Source: Neodontobutis hainanensis (Eukaryota; Chordata; Actinopteri; Gobiiformes; Odontobutidae). From it: a stretch of DNA of 64,000 nt. Position numbers and translations under genes: made by a program. The stretch lies in assembly GCA_024349245.1 (NCBI GenBank), contig JALDNG010000026.1:3234501-3298500 (forward strand), given 5' to 3'. This document shows, piece by piece, positions 1 through 12,130 of this stretch (position 1 is its first letter; the number at the start of each line of letters is the position of its first letter). Below the pieces are notes generated by a model. The model ran no database searches. It saw only the letters and a list, made by a program, of their open reading frames with translations, and was not told where the DNA came from.

Positions 1-260
1 AGTTCCACTCTGTAAAGACGGTACTGTTTGGCTGGGATCTTGAAGCCATTGTTACCGTCTGCTTGTTCCTTTGACCCAATGCTCCAGGTTATCTTCGGAA
101 CTTGTGTCATGTTTTTTAGCTCATCGGATGTTTTGTGTTTCTTCTTGCCTCCTGACTGTGCGCGTGGGCGTGTGCACGTGCGTGAGAGAGAAAGTGTGGT
201 TTTCTTTGGAAGTGGGTAAATAACATCCCGAGAACCATCCAATAAAGGGGGGCTGGGTCA
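1..260 (+). terminator. Possible 3' end of an upstream + strand transcript (poly(A) signal)
   Basis: An AATAAA lies at 241-246 and is followed by a G-rich then GT-rich stretch (about 247-275), the usual layout of a vertebrate cleavage site. The preceding 240 bases have no convincing reading frame and could be the tail of a 3' UTR. The gene it would belong to lies outside the window, so its identity is unknown. This is inference from one signal; the hexamer could be chance. Confidence 0.3.
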
Positions 261-2600
261 AAAAAATGTGTGGGTTCACATTATCCACTTGTTATTGACA
301 GATGACTGGGCTTTTACTTCTATTAAAACACTGTTTCACTGAAGGTAAAACAGCCTCTTTAATGCGTTATATTTATTGTGTGCAGTAAGCTGAATTTGAA
401 ATACTTTTATATGGAACTGTAAAACTATATAGCTCTTACAATAAAGAAGACAAATAATACTAACACTTAATGCTGGAATCTTGTGATGAATTTACTGTGC
501 ATAGTAGCAGACAGGATTTTCTTTCCCAAGTTTGGTTTGATTTTCTAAAGTCAGAAAACATGTCAAATATATCTCAACTTAATCTTTTTTTCCAGACATG
601 TTAAACCTCAATCTTCTGTTGAATTGTTTAAAAATATAATTATTTTATTTAACCTATTGTAATTGGCTGCTTTTTATGGTCATCTATGTGTGTGAGGGAT
701 GCTTACTGTTCAGATCTAAGTTCTGCAAAGTCCAAACCCGCATTCAGAAAGTTCTCCAGGACTGTTTCCAAGGCTCCAGTATGTATGTCTGTATGTTTAG
801 CCTGGCCTTTTGCTACATACTCAGAAACAGAGAAGTAACACAGTGGGACTTGAAGCAGCGCACAAGGGTCTTCCAGCTAAGACATAACCGACAGAGTGGT
901 GCTAAAGCATTACGCTTGAAATATTTAAATAAAATTGGACAGTGGGAGTGTCCTCAAATGACTTTAGTGATGTTCATCTCTCGGCAGAGGTAGGTTCTGC
1001 AGGAACACTGGGCTGACCTGAACGGGCACATGGCACACACTTATTCTTATCCTACCCATATCTGTAACATATCAGTGTGGCCTGCCACTTAAGTCGGCAG
1101 CAGTTTTAAGAGATAACTGTGAGATATAAGTTAAACGTTGTCTGCTGCAGGCTTTTCTCATGGTGCAGTAGTTCACTTGCTTTGATAGGAGATAAGATCT
1201 GATAATGGATGTAGAAAGTAGCAATCCGTTATTTTGCAGGTAATGGACTGCAGAAGAGCCTTTATGTAATATTACACCACAAAGACGTACAAGCAGATGT
1301 TTACCTCTGTAAAGTGTGAGTTCCACCCGCGGGCCAACCACAACATACATATTTACTGTCGCGGCATGTCGGAGACAAGCATAGTCACCATCACGGCCTC
1401 CAGCTACATAATACGGAAATGGAAGTGACTTTGTTCGGGGACAATAGCTTTGTTGCTGCCAGTGTCTGTGCAAGTCGAGACCCATGTGTTGATGTTTGCT
1501 TCCCTCTCTCACTATAACAACACAGTTAGCAGTGGAGTCCCTCCACCGGCTTCAGCGGATTTCATTTCCTTCTGAGATCTCTCAAACATTAAGCAGAGCC
1601 GTTGTCACTGCCTTGCACCTGTTTTCAGACACAAACCAAAAGTGATGAAAGAGTGGAATTGGCTCCCATCAAACTGCTAAAGATCAAAGGTGTATTTGTG
1701 TCATGTGAGATCTTTCAGAAACAAAATGCTATTTGTTTTACCAAGTTATAAAAGGAACAACCTTTAAAACTTTTCTATAAATATATGGATATGACTTTAC
1801 ATTAAGGCAACTCTTTAAAGGGGTTAAAAATAGTTTAGAACTTGGTCATTAATGTAACACAATTTTTTTGCCGTTAAAAACCCTAGCACTAATCCGCTCA
1901 CCAAACTCCACAATGTATTTTTGAGCAACAGGACAGGTTAACCCGAAAAGATACATAGTGCTGCTTATAACTTTATCAACAATTGTTATTAACATAACAA
2001 TGGACAAGAGCCCAAAAAACCGAAGTAACAATGTTTTGTGTTAAATCTTCTCATCAAAATAGCCTCATTTAGTTTCTAGAACCAACCTCACATTTGTTAG
2101 TTATATGTCCATAATTAATAACTTATTCTGCTTGTTGAATGCTATCAGTCTAAAGGCTTGATCCTGGCTCACTTTTTGGCAGGGAGTGGATTACCTTTTC
2201 CTTGCATGTATTAGTACAAAACTGTTTCTACTGTCATTTCTTAAGTGCATTAAACACTAAGCAGTCATTAGGTTTTTCAAAAAGAGTATATTAGTGATGC
2301 TGATATGTTATTCTGCAAACGTTTTCACTTCTTTGCTAATCTGTTGTTGATTCCATAACAAATTAAAATCCTGGAGTGCCCACTTCTTATAAATATTCTT
2401 TCCCAGTCATAAACTCCTGATGATTAGTGCTATTTTGATGCCCAGGCATTCCTAGCTGCTCCGCGCTGCAAAAATATGTTGTGTCGGGTCTACTAAGCCA
2501 GCTTCTTCTCATTAACTTCCATGCATTGGCTTCCATTACTTCCATGCCCCTGCGGTTGGAGGCAGCACGTTTCATGTTTGCCTTTGTGATTTGGTGAATG
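261..2600. other. Intergenic DNA, no recognised gene
   Basis: AT-rich sequence with short open frames only. The longest, on the minus strand at 1072-1512, has no recognisable domain, no splice context and an unremarkable composition, so I do not call it a gene. No repeat family was recognised here. Confidence 0.5.
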
Positions 2601-2759
2601 TGTTCGCTTGTGAGAGCTCACACACATGCCTGTTTGTGAGAATTTGATTCATGTGTGTGTGTCAGTGAGCCCATAGTGTAAACTTGTATGTGTTTGTCGG
2701 AAACAGAAGGAGAGAGCGAGAGAACTCAAGCACTGTTTTTGAGCTAGAGGGAGGTCTTC

Positions 2760-3070
2760 TCTTGTGATTATATCCCCCACAATTCCTTGCACCTCTGCGG
2801 GCAGCGGCAACGGCGGCGGTGGTTGGTGGTGGTGGCAGCAGGGACAGCGGCGGCGGCAGCAACAGCAGGCTGATTTCCATGAGAAAAGAGCATCAGTTGG
2901 GTTAATGGGAGGGCCAGCCTTCTGAGTGGACAAACGGTAGTTAATAACCAGGGAAGACTCGGAAAAGCTCTGATCCTTTCTCTTTGTACTTCTTCACCTC
3001 CAAGAAGCAGCACTGGGATGGGTGGGGGGGCGGGGGTGCCGAAGGACACCGAGTTCATGCCAGAATGGAT
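2760..3070. other. GC-rich GGC/GCA-repeat patch, possible untranslated first exon or regulatory element
   Basis: Between about 2797 and 2870 the sequence is a run of CGG, GGT and GCA triplets in otherwise AT-rich DNA, and G-rich sequence follows at 3015-3040. Such triplet-rich GC patches are common in vertebrate 5' UTRs and promoters, and plagl2 orthologues have an upstream non-coding exon. No splice donor here is clear enough to assign an exon. It could equally be a stand-alone low-complexity element. Confidence 0.25.
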
Positions 3071-3185
3071 CCTGTGTGCTCAAGTTCTGCAACGAGATTG
3101 TGTTATTAGTATTTTCTCAAGACAGTGGTGGAAAAAAACAGACGAGCTGTGAGCCTGAGAACGGAATATGGGGCAGCCCCCCCCC

Positions 3186-3209
3186 CACACACACACACAC
3201 ACACACACA
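3186..3209. repeat. (AC)n microsatellite
   Basis: About twelve AC dinucleotides directly after a run of C, followed by an AT/TA-rich tail to about 3232. A typical fish dinucleotide microsatellite, likely length-polymorphic. Confidence 0.9.
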
Positions 3210-4004
3210 TATATACGTCTATATGTATATATAGACCTATGCATATACACGCTGTTTGTGTATCTGTGTCTTCACATGTAAAGTGTTTACATACAGTGTG
3301 CTGAGATGAGCAGAAGATTTATTTACTTGGGATGTGCAAGCTTTTGCACACATTGGCTGACAGAGTGGGATGGCTTTGGGGGAACATAGAGATATAAAAT
3401 ATAATATAAAATATATAGAGAACAGAAATCATTCAACCATAACTTTAAAAGTTTTTTCTCTTTGTTTTTATTTGTAATCTCATCTGACTGTGTTTGGAAA
3501 ACAACTGCACTTTCTTGTCCTGGCTAAAATCTAAAGTGAAAAGCAAAAGTAAATAAGAGGATGGAAAGAGAAAGAGAAATTCCAGATTCCTGCCCAGGTC
3601 GTAGGGATACAATTCCATTCTATCCGTTTCCAGAGTTACTGATTAAGAATCTGGTTTTCACAAGCCAACGAGGGGCAAAAGTCAACGTGGCATAAGTCAT
3701 TAGTAACTACTACTCAGAGGTGTGGCTAATGGATATCTTTAACTGTAATCTAAAAATGTTTCTATCTGATACTATACTGCATGTACAGCCCATTTCAAGC
3801 AAATAGATTTTTACACAGACTTTCATTCACACGTCTGAACAGTGTAGTAGTTAGGACTTTGTTGTGCATCGAATGGCATTATCGCACTATGTTCCAAAGA
3901 TACAGAACCATAAAATGATTTTGTTTAAATTATTTATTTGAATGGGCTTTTTAAGTTTGTATTGGTGAAAATATTGCACTGCTATGTTTAAAGACAACTC
4001 ACCT

Positions 4005-4222
4005 TTTTACATTTACATTTATTCATTTAGCTGACGCTTTTATCCAAAGCGACTTACATTGTTCTACAGTAATTACCAGTGTTACAGACACTGGAGGCAA
4101 GGTGGGTTAAGTGTCTTGCCCGTGGACACAACGACAGTATGAACTGTGGGGAGAGCGGGAATCGAACCCCCTACCTTCCGGATGAAGGACGACCGCTCTA
4201 CCCACTGAGCTACTGCCACCCC
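4005..4222 (-). mobile_element. tRNA-derived SINE (nearly full length, minus orientation)
   Basis: Read on the minus strand, the element opens with a tRNA-like head: a box A region reading TAGCTCAGTGGGTAGAGC and a box B region reading GGTTCGATTCCCGCTC, the two parts of an internal RNA polymerase III promoter. A unique body follows. The 3' tail has the motif CGCTTTGGATAAAAGCG and ends in ATGAATAAATGTAAATG, typical of a family common in fish genomes. The promoter boxes look intact. A sister copy at 54428-54606 (+) shares head, body and tail. It is not a tRNA gene, because no acceptor-stem or anticodon-arm cloverleaf is completed. Confidence 0.85.
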
Positions 4223-4885
4223 TTTTTGTCATTACGTAGTTTGTTTATTATTAGGAAGCCCATTAGCTGCAGCCTGCTGTGGACTTTTTCAGTAAATTCA
4301 AAACATTTATTCATTTACATCCATGATTATGTACAATGTTCATACAATAATACATCCCATCATCACAGTATTACAAAAATATGATATTAGAAGAAATATT
4401 TCAAAAACATGATGATAGCGTACCTTAGACAGTTCTCAGTTTACAATATTTACAATATATTCAAATAACCATTTTAAATCTTTATGCATTTCTCTCACTT
4501 ATTTTTAATACTAACTGTGGTGCCTCGTTCTGAAACTTCTGCAATTTTTCTATAGTAGTGTTTTTTTGTGACCAAACTACAGAATATTAATGTAAATTTG
4601 ACAACAGTAACACTTGAGTGACCTACTTTAGTGCATGTTGGTTTGAAAAAAGTGCACTTCTGTTGATGGAAGCTATTGCTCATATTTAGCTCAAAATGTT
4701 ATAAACAGCAGCTTGGTTTCCTGCACTTGTCTTACACACTCAGTCTCAACAATTAACTTTCACTCAGGATTCTTACAACGTAAACGTCTTGAACCTTTTC
4801 TTAGCTACATTCAACACCAACTGATTCTGCCTGACCCATTCTACTCCAGAGTTCAGCTCCTTATTCAACACTGCATTCAACTCAT

Positions 4886-5057
4886 CATTTACATTGAGCA
4901 GACGCTTTTATCCAAAGCAACCTACACCAGTGTTACAGCTCAAACTGGAGGCAAGGTGGGTTGCCCAAGGACGCAACAACAGTACGAACTGTGGGGAGAG
5001 CAGGAATTGAACCGCCAACTTTCCAGTTATAGGACGACCACTGAGCCACTGCGCCAT
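4886..5057 (-). mobile_element. tRNA-derived SINE fragment, degraded
   Basis: Same family as the element at 4005-4222 and in the same orientation. The tail (GACGCTTTTATCCAAAGC on the plus strand), the body and part of the head can be aligned by eye, but the box A region has a deletion and box B carries changes. It is a separate, older insertion about 660 bases from the better copy. Confidence 0.75.
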
Positions 5058-5713
5058 TTTACCCAGAACAAAAGATAGATCATTATCACTCCACAGGCCA
5101 CAGCACTGACAGCAGAATAACAACCGTTAAAAAAGACAGACTGAGTTCTATTTGTGAAGTAACTCTGCGACCACTGTAATAATGACAACTCAAAACCGTA
5201 ACACTTTAGTTTATCCAAAACTAATGATCAATAATATCAAAAGCAGCAGATAACACTTTCCATTATTTTGATATTTACTGGTAAAATACTGACGGGGCGG
5301 CAATTCCTATTTTTAGGAATTGGTATTAATGGAGTTCATTAAGTTCCATTCAGTTGGGCCTGTTCAACACAACAGGCTTAAATTCAAAATATGAGAATTA
5401 GTGACACTTCAAAAGTCTCAGAAGTTGGTTGTCCAGACCCTCCGCACATGAGGGTTTAATTTTCTGGTTATGTATGATTTTAAAAATATCACTAATATAT
5501 TTTATTTAAAAGTTTAAAAATACTAATTTAATCTTTTATAATAATCTGTAATGTTTTTATTTGAGCACTTGGTATTGAATTTCTTAGATTATTTTTCTTT
5601 ATTTAAATAATCAGCTAAATCTGTCGCTTTAGTTAAAAAACAATCTCCTATATCTACAAACAATGGTGTCATTTTTCAGTCTATTTTATATGTCATCACT
5701 TCGCTTTTCAATA

Positions 5714-5739
5714 AATAATTATTATTAATAATAATTATT
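5714..5739. repeat. AT-only perfect palindrome, 26 bp
   Basis: The 13 bases 5714-5726 are followed immediately by their exact reverse complement at 5727-5739. The sequence is only A and T, so it may have arisen by slippage of ATT units. Confidence 0.7.
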
Positions 5740-8700
5740 TTTGTTTCAGTTTAACTTTGTCACAGAGTTTCTAAGATTCCTTTATATAGTTTCCGGTCAG
5801 ACTGGTTGCAAAGTAATAATTGCATTTTTTTTGGCATTGTCTCTTTTAAGCATATCTTTATTTCTTTATCCAGACATGGTGTACAAATTATAAATGGTCA
5901 AATTATAATCACTATATCCAACTGGAATGGACAGTATTACAGAGCAGAGATCAGGAACATTGGTAAACACATTTTCAATACAATTGAATCAGCCTTTTCC
6001 ATCTGTTTTTAGAAGAACACGAGTGGGTTCAGTAAAGACCTGAGTCTGCAACATCTGAAAGTTTGTTTTTCATAGGACAGTTTTGTGACAGCCAATTTAT
6101 GTTCATATCTCCCACAAAATAGACTTCAAAACCAAAAATACAAATTTTATTTAACACATTACATATTTGATCTAAATAAGTACAATCTGCAATAGGTGGT
6201 CTTTAACCCCAGACAAACAACAGTGGTTGCATTTCTAAACACCCTATATTATGGGTTTCTATGTGTCCTGGAAAATGTTAAAATGTAGAAAGTACCATAA
6301 TAAAAATATAGAGTGTTATTCACTAGTGTTAAAGAATGTTTTCAAATGTATTCACATTTTAAAATTATTTATAGTCAAAGGAACCTGAGAACAAACAGCT
6401 ATCGGCATCAACAATTGATAATGCCTGTTTTTGTCCGTTCGCACTAAAACACCAACAATTGCAATTGGTGTGTTTTTAAATTAAATGCCCTTAGTTTGGT
6501 CATAACCTTAGGATTAAACTGCGAGGTCTTTTAAGTCCATGCGTCATGTACCGTCACCTTAATGTGGCCTTCATGCAAAACAAAAAACGATGCTTTAATG
6601 TTCTGATTCAAACCAGGCATGCATGACATATTCATGTGCAGTTTAACATGCACACAGAAATTTACAAGGCTAATTAAAGTCATAAAAGAACCTTTACGTT
6701 TTGATTTTTATGATGCACAAGCAGCATAGTTAATCAGAGCCACACATGCTCTCGTTTATGCAGCCCCTACACATGGTGTGCCGCTGCAGCTCTCTGGACT
6801 GGCGCGCATTCTGACGGGCCCTGCAGTATGCGGGTCAGAAATAGTAGGAGGATGCTAGATGCTTCAACCACATACTGCCACTTTTCTTCGCCGATCTTTT
6901 TCTAGGAAGAGCAGGGCAGCTGCGGCTTTTCCAAACCTAGATCCATCCATCAAGCAGCAGCCATGGTTTACACCGCATCACACAACTTACACCACCCGAC
7001 TCCCCCTCGCTGCCCTTTCCCGCTTTCTCCATATCCATGTATATTCATCCATTTCTACTGTGGCCTGCTTCACCAAAGACATTGGACTGGTTTATAATAA
7101 TAAAGCAGTCCTAATTTTGTGGGGAATTCTAAAGTTATTTAATGTGTAAACGAGGATGAATCTGGGTTAATGTTATTGTAACTTTTTACCAAGGTCATTT
7201 ATTACCATTACAACTGTCACTGAGGTTCTCACAAGTGCTGGCAATCCTAGAAATGTTGTATTTTGAATCGAGGAAGTGAAAATGCAGTGTGAATCATTTT
7301 CAGTGTGTATGTATTTACTGTAATCTGCTAAAGCACTAAGTTAAGAAAAACTGAGAAGTTTGAAAATGTGACTTTGGAAAAGGTGGATGAACAAAATATC
7401 CCTGTGCTGCCGGGAACAACAGACAGAAATCAGGAACATATTTTTCAATTAATTGTTTTTTTGTTTATTTTATTGCACATCAAGTTAAATATATTTTATA
7501 AAATAAGGTTAACATGACATGTTGCCCAGATAGAGTGTCTTAGATTTAGAGTTGTATGTAACCTTTTACCACAAAACACACAACCTTTATGATGACTTTG
7601 ATGACATGGAAAAGAAAGAACAACCCCTTTTTCAAATAGGTACAGTGCGACAGGTTTACCATATACTTGTCTTTGTAAGGCACTCAAACATCTCCAAACA
7701 CATCAAACCAATAGAACATCGAGGACTGCACAATATTAGATAAACAACCTTTAGATAAACTGTCAATTATTTGGATACAACTTTTGACATTAAGGTGCAA
7801 TTACATTAAAATTTAGAAGAAGTACAAGGCTCTGGATTTCCACTGGTTAAAAACTGGAACTAAACTTTACAAAAACAAAACCCAGATGAACTCTTTAGAG
7901 CTTGGACAATTGTTTTGACTTAAGCACAGTGTGAAAAGTTCATTGATATTGCAATAATTCTACATTTGTGTATCTTATTACATTACTTGGGTGCAAATCT
8001 AGTTATAAAGTTATATAGTTTTACTTTAAGAACAGACATTTGATTAAAACGAAAGCGTTTTAAGTATAGATAATCAAACCTTGTTCTGCCTGGGAAATAT
8101 TTAACGCAGACATAGCTGAATGTAAAATAATGTGAACGATACATTTATAGTAAAAGTAGGCTCAACTGGGGGTAATTAGCCCGCCTAACTCTTAACTTGT
8201 GAAGAGAAACATTCTGACATCATAACGTAGAACCTAGGATCATCTGAGGGCCAGATTAATGAAGCAATAGGAAAAAGCTTTGCATTTAATGAAAACAATC
8301 CCCCTTAAAATGAATTATTGTTTGTTCCACAGCATGGCCTGTTCAAAAAGAAAACCGATCAGTCCAGGTCACCTTTGTGAAATTGACCCTTCTCCATGTC
8401 CGTCCCCTTGTGTTGTGCCGTTGATCCATCCTTTTCTTCCCAGACTTGAGTTTACAGCCCTCGGGCCACTTCCGCCAGGCTGTCTGCAACAGATTTATTA
8501 ATAGGCTTTTCTCTGGCTGCAGTAAACACAGCGTTGGTTTAGGGGGTCGTCTCGCAGACACTGATCGACTTGTACTTAACCTTAGGCTCTGACTGACTGA
8601 GAAAAGAGGAGAGTCTGTTGGGATCAGAGATGATCCATCGCCATTACAGGACAGCTGAACACAAACAGAAGAAGGAAACATTACACAGGGCAACTGCCAT

Positions 8701-9080
8701 GAACCCTTATGATTTCTGTGCATTTGAAAACTGAATTAATGTGTTTGCCAGATACATGTCCTGTCACAAAGGTCATTCGCAGGATTGGGTTACATGTTTT
8801 GCAAAGTCCACAGGTTATACCTTAGCCTTACCAATTCACTCCAAAGCAACACATTCATGTAACCGTGGTTGAAGCATTTGAAAGAAGCAGAATTGAAATG
8901 ACTTTTTCAGGCAGAGGTGAGCATTGAATTGGTGTGAGCCCAAGAAGAAAAGGGCCGAGTAGTGAGCAATCTGCAGAGCCACCGAATGAAACACGAGCCC
9001 TGTGCCACTGACCTCACTGGTTTGGATTATTACAAATACATTTACCTATATTCTACTTTTGATCAATCTGTTATACTACA
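5740..9080. other. Intergenic DNA, no recognised gene
   Basis: Over 3 kb of AT-rich sequence. Small open frames near 6859-7149 and 8280-8723 have no recognisable domains or splice pattern. I see no repeat family, RNA gene or promoter that I can support. Confidence 0.5.
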
Positions 9081-9084
9081 CAGT

Positions 9085-9690
9085 TGCACTCGCGGCTGTA
9101 CTCTGAGCTCCTCAGCTTATCTCTAAGAGAACGCCCAACCACCCTGTAGAGAAAGATCACTTCAGCCGCCTGTGTTTGGGATTTAGTCCTTTCTGTCATG
9201 ACCAAGAGCTCATGTCCATAGGTGAGAGTTGGAATGTGGATCCTTCTTTACCACAACAGACCGGTACATTGACCACATCACTGCAGTGTTACACCGATCC
9301 GTCTGTCAGTCTCCCGCTACAGCCTTCCTTCTCTCGTGAACAACGAACGTTTAGCCACCCTTTTCTGACTAAGAACCATGGTCTCAGACTTGGAAGTGCT
9401 GATTCTCATCCCAGCCGCTTCCGGCCCCTGGCTGCACCTAGAAATGCCAGAGCCCAACATGTACCAGGAACAGGTCTGACTTACTGCCGGCAATGCGTAT
9501 CAAGCTCTTGCTCCGGTCGTATGAACAGGACATCCCTTAGAACCCCGGACCCCATACTCCCAGAGCACCCCCCACAGGACACCACAAGGGACACAGTCAA
9601 ACGCCTTCCCCAGATTCACAAAGCACATGTGGACTGGTTGGGCAACTGCCCATTAACCCTCCAGCACTGGAGAGGGTATAGAGCTGTAAG
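9085..9690 (-). mobile_element. Decayed non-LTR retrotransposon (LINE) reverse-transcriptase fragment
   Basis: Read on the minus strand from 9690 downward, conceptual translation gives stretches of a fish LINE reverse transcriptase: CFVNLGKAFDCVP, then GVLWGVLWEYGV, then after a frameshift YDRSKSLIRIAGSKSDLF, and later AAGMRISTSKSETMVLS. The sequence then runs into the region after the palm domain. In-frame stops and frameshifts break it. The block that would carry the catalytic [FY]ADD motif is missing: sequence resembling SQGPE joins directly to AAGMRIS. The copy is therefore dead. The clade (Rex-like or another fish LINE) cannot be fixed by eye. A 525-base open frame on the opposite strand here is only its shadow. 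Confidence 0.75.
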
Positions 9691-9893
9691 ATTTTTGTGA
9701 GAGCAGTTTTCATTTATATTTCTGACCACTTGTCTTTTTCTCAATTTAAATGCATCAGATGATGGCTCACCAATGTCAGGAAAATGCTGGGAAATGTGAA
9801 AAGCTGTAGTGCACTATTAGTAGTGGAATGCACAATTTCTTGACACACTAGGAAATAAGTGATGCATGTCAAAATGCCGCCGAGGCTTTCTTG

Positions 9894-10214
9894 TGACTCA
9901 ACACAGAGTTACGTGTATGTTTTTGTGACTCAGTAATTGCCACAGGATGGACCCTCTGTGTCCTGCTCAGTGTATAGTGTAGAGATGGCCATTTATGAGT
10001 CAGCGAAAGGGATGAAACCCGATCTGTTTCTGACTCTTAACACAGTCTCAGCCACAGTAGTGACAGATGCTGTGTTGACTTGAGTGAGTCAGTCATAAAA
10101 GAGCGTCAGAAACTTGAAAAACTATGAATGTAGCCACAATGTCTGATGACAAATTCCCTTCGTCCTTCCTCTGAAGGGATTTTTAATAAGCCCCCACCAC
10201 TCCGCCCTGAGTCA
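9894..10214. promoter_or_regulatory. Cluster of five AP-1 (TRE) heptamers, candidate enhancer
   Basis: Five exact TGA(C/G)TCA sites lie in 321 bases: 9894-9900, 9926-9932, 9996-10002, 10085-10091 and 10208-10214. The third reads ATGAGTCAGC and so also fits the extended Maf/NF-E2 form. The motif binds Fos/Jun and related bZIP dimers. Function here is inferred from motif density only; the nearest recognised gene start is plagl2, 16 kb away. Confidence 0.45.
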
Positions 10215-11300
10215 CTATCCCGTACTCACTAAATAACTCCAACTAAAACAAAAATTTATCCTCAACTGCCGCTTGTGGTTTCTGGGATGCAGCAGAGAGT
10301 ATCTGAATGAAACCAATACGCATTCCAGATACATGTTGCACATGGCTTAATTATGAAATAGTTTATGTATTGAGGTACTGGGACTTTGATTAATGACATA
10401 TGCACAGAATGGAAGAAGCCGCACTTAGGCGTTTTAAAGGTACTTACTAAATTGCGTATAAAGTATCACTGGACCTCATCCTGTCAATACCTAGACAACA
10501 TGAATGCTGAACTCACATTTATTTGCTTTGACTCAAGGACAGCAGATGTGATGATACAAGTTTAATAGATCAAATAAGACATACATTACATAACAATTTC
10601 TATGTGTTAAGACATTGTGCATGAATATTATGTTAATATCATATGAACCGTATTATATTGTTATAGCATTTTACCCACAATGTTTACATGCATTTTGAAA
10701 GTCTTATTAGAATTGGATTAAGGCAGTCCTTTTTCTCCTTACATAACTGCACTGTTACCTGATTACAGGACACATACAGCATGTACCCTCCCTTCCAAAC
10801 CCTCATTTGTCCCCTGTCCTGTCCACGGCTGCTTCTGCCCCCTGCCTCTGCCTCTCACTTGTTTACGAACCTGCTTACCTCTCTCTCAGCTCAGCCGTCC
10901 TCTCCTGCGTCTCTCTCTTTTAACACTATGTTTTGATCCCTTCGCAGCACATTTCCCCGGCTCCCCTACTTTTCTCAAGCGTACTTCTCTCGCTCTCATT
11001 ATTCCCTTCAAGTATACTCCTCTGGGCCATTCTTTGCTCGGAGCTTTGAATTTGTCTCCTGTGATTCCTTTTCTCCCTCTCCTAACTCTCATTCCCCCTG
11101 CATGACCACTTAAATTTAACCCCTCACCCACTCCAGTGCATTCCATCAGCTTCATAAACACACACGTGGTACTAAACATGCTACGGTCCTCAAAAGCACT
11201 TCCTCCCTCTTTCCTGTCTTCCCCTCACATCTCAGCATCCTTTAGTTCTTCTTTCTGTGTCCCTGCCTCAAAGTCTCGGCGAACAACAACAACAAGTTAG
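10215..11300. other. Intergenic DNA, pyrimidine-rich in part
   Basis: AT-rich up to about 10780, then a C/T-rich segment to about 11260. No gene, RNA or known repeat is recognised. Confidence 0.5.
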
Positions 11301-11567
11301 AAAAATGAAAGTGGGGTGACAACTGCGAGTCCCCTTTCTGCGTCCCCTCCAGGGCCAGTGTGAAGTTTTCAGTTTGATTGAAGGCCTCTTTTCTGTGGTG
11401 TGCAGTGTGAAAGCTGTCCTAATTGAATGATAAAGTGGCCCGAGATGGAGTCCAGTGAATAGCCAACAATGGCCAGCCTGTGTGTGGTAGAGGGATTTTG
11501 GTTCTCATCCAGCCTCTGCCTCTCTGCTCCGAGAGGGGGCCTATTATAACACTCTCTGCTGGACTCG

Positions 11568-11577
11568 GTCACGTGAC
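11568..11577. promoter_or_regulatory. Palindromic E-box GTCACGTGAC (CLEAR/USF-type site)
   Basis: An exact ten-base palindrome GTCACGTGAC, the consensus bound by TFEB/TFE3/MITF (CLEAR element) and by USF. It sits in a stretch (about 11380-11700) that is more GC-rich than its surroundings, with an A/T-rich box near 11540. There is no annotated transcript start here, so the role is unproven. Confidence 0.4.
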
Positions 11578-11860
11578 GCTGCCTCGCTCCCCTCATCGGT
11601 CGTCCCCCCTTTTTTCCCTCCCCCATCTACCCCCACCCCCGTGTGGCTCAGCCAATCCGCTGGCTTCGGCCTCCTCTTCACTCAGGCCCATTTGGTTGGA
11701 TGGTGTCATTTTGCCAGTGAGTGACTTTCAGAAGCCGCTATCTGTGTGTGTATTAATCAGCTCTGTGGGTCTATTCACAGCTCTGTGTGAGAGCGCACTG
11801 GAAAACACAATAAACAAAATGCAAAAGACCACTGCAAAATCCAGAAATAGATTGACAGTG

Positions 11861-12130
11861 CTGTGCAAAACTTTTACACAGGTGTAAAAAAAGGTTGAAG
11901 GGTTATGAGTGCTTTCAAACATATGACATTTAATTGTTCATTTTAATACAATTTACAAAATGCAAAGAAAAGAAAGAGAAAAAATAAAATAAAATGGTAA
12001 AACATTTTTCCTCAAAACAGCAAAAACTCTTACAGTTACACTCACACATAATTTCTGTAGAAACTCAGCAGGCTGGTTGTTCCGGGGCCAGTTTGCGTCA
12101 GTCTACACAGATCAGATCGCACCAGACTTG
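11861..12130. mobile_element. DNA-transposon-derived repeat fragment
   Basis: The segment begins with ACAGTGCTGTGCAAAACTTT, which resembles a terminal sequence shared by many copies of a fish DNA-transposon-derived repeat. Further in (about 12013-12090), CTCAAAACAGCAAAAACTCT and AACTCAGCAGGCTGGTTGTTCC match the same family as I know it. No transposase frame survives. The right end is not clear, so the 12130 boundary is approximate and the assignment to a superfamily is tentative. Confidence 0.5.

Noticed and set aside
1072..1512. 146-codon minus-strand open frame
   Set aside because: No recognisable domain, no splice or promoter context, and composition like the surrounding non-coding DNA.
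4150..4222. tRNA gene (box A and box B present)
   Set aside because: The sequence continues as a repeated SINE body and tail, has sister copies, and does not fold as a complete cloverleaf.
6420..6470. Closely spaced CAACAATTG-like motifs
   Set aside because: Only two or three loose copies, consistent with chance in AT-rich DNA.
9176..9700. 174-codon plus-strand open frame, the longest in the left 26 kb
   Set aside because: It is the antisense shadow of the LINE fragment on the minus strand; no protein family matches it.
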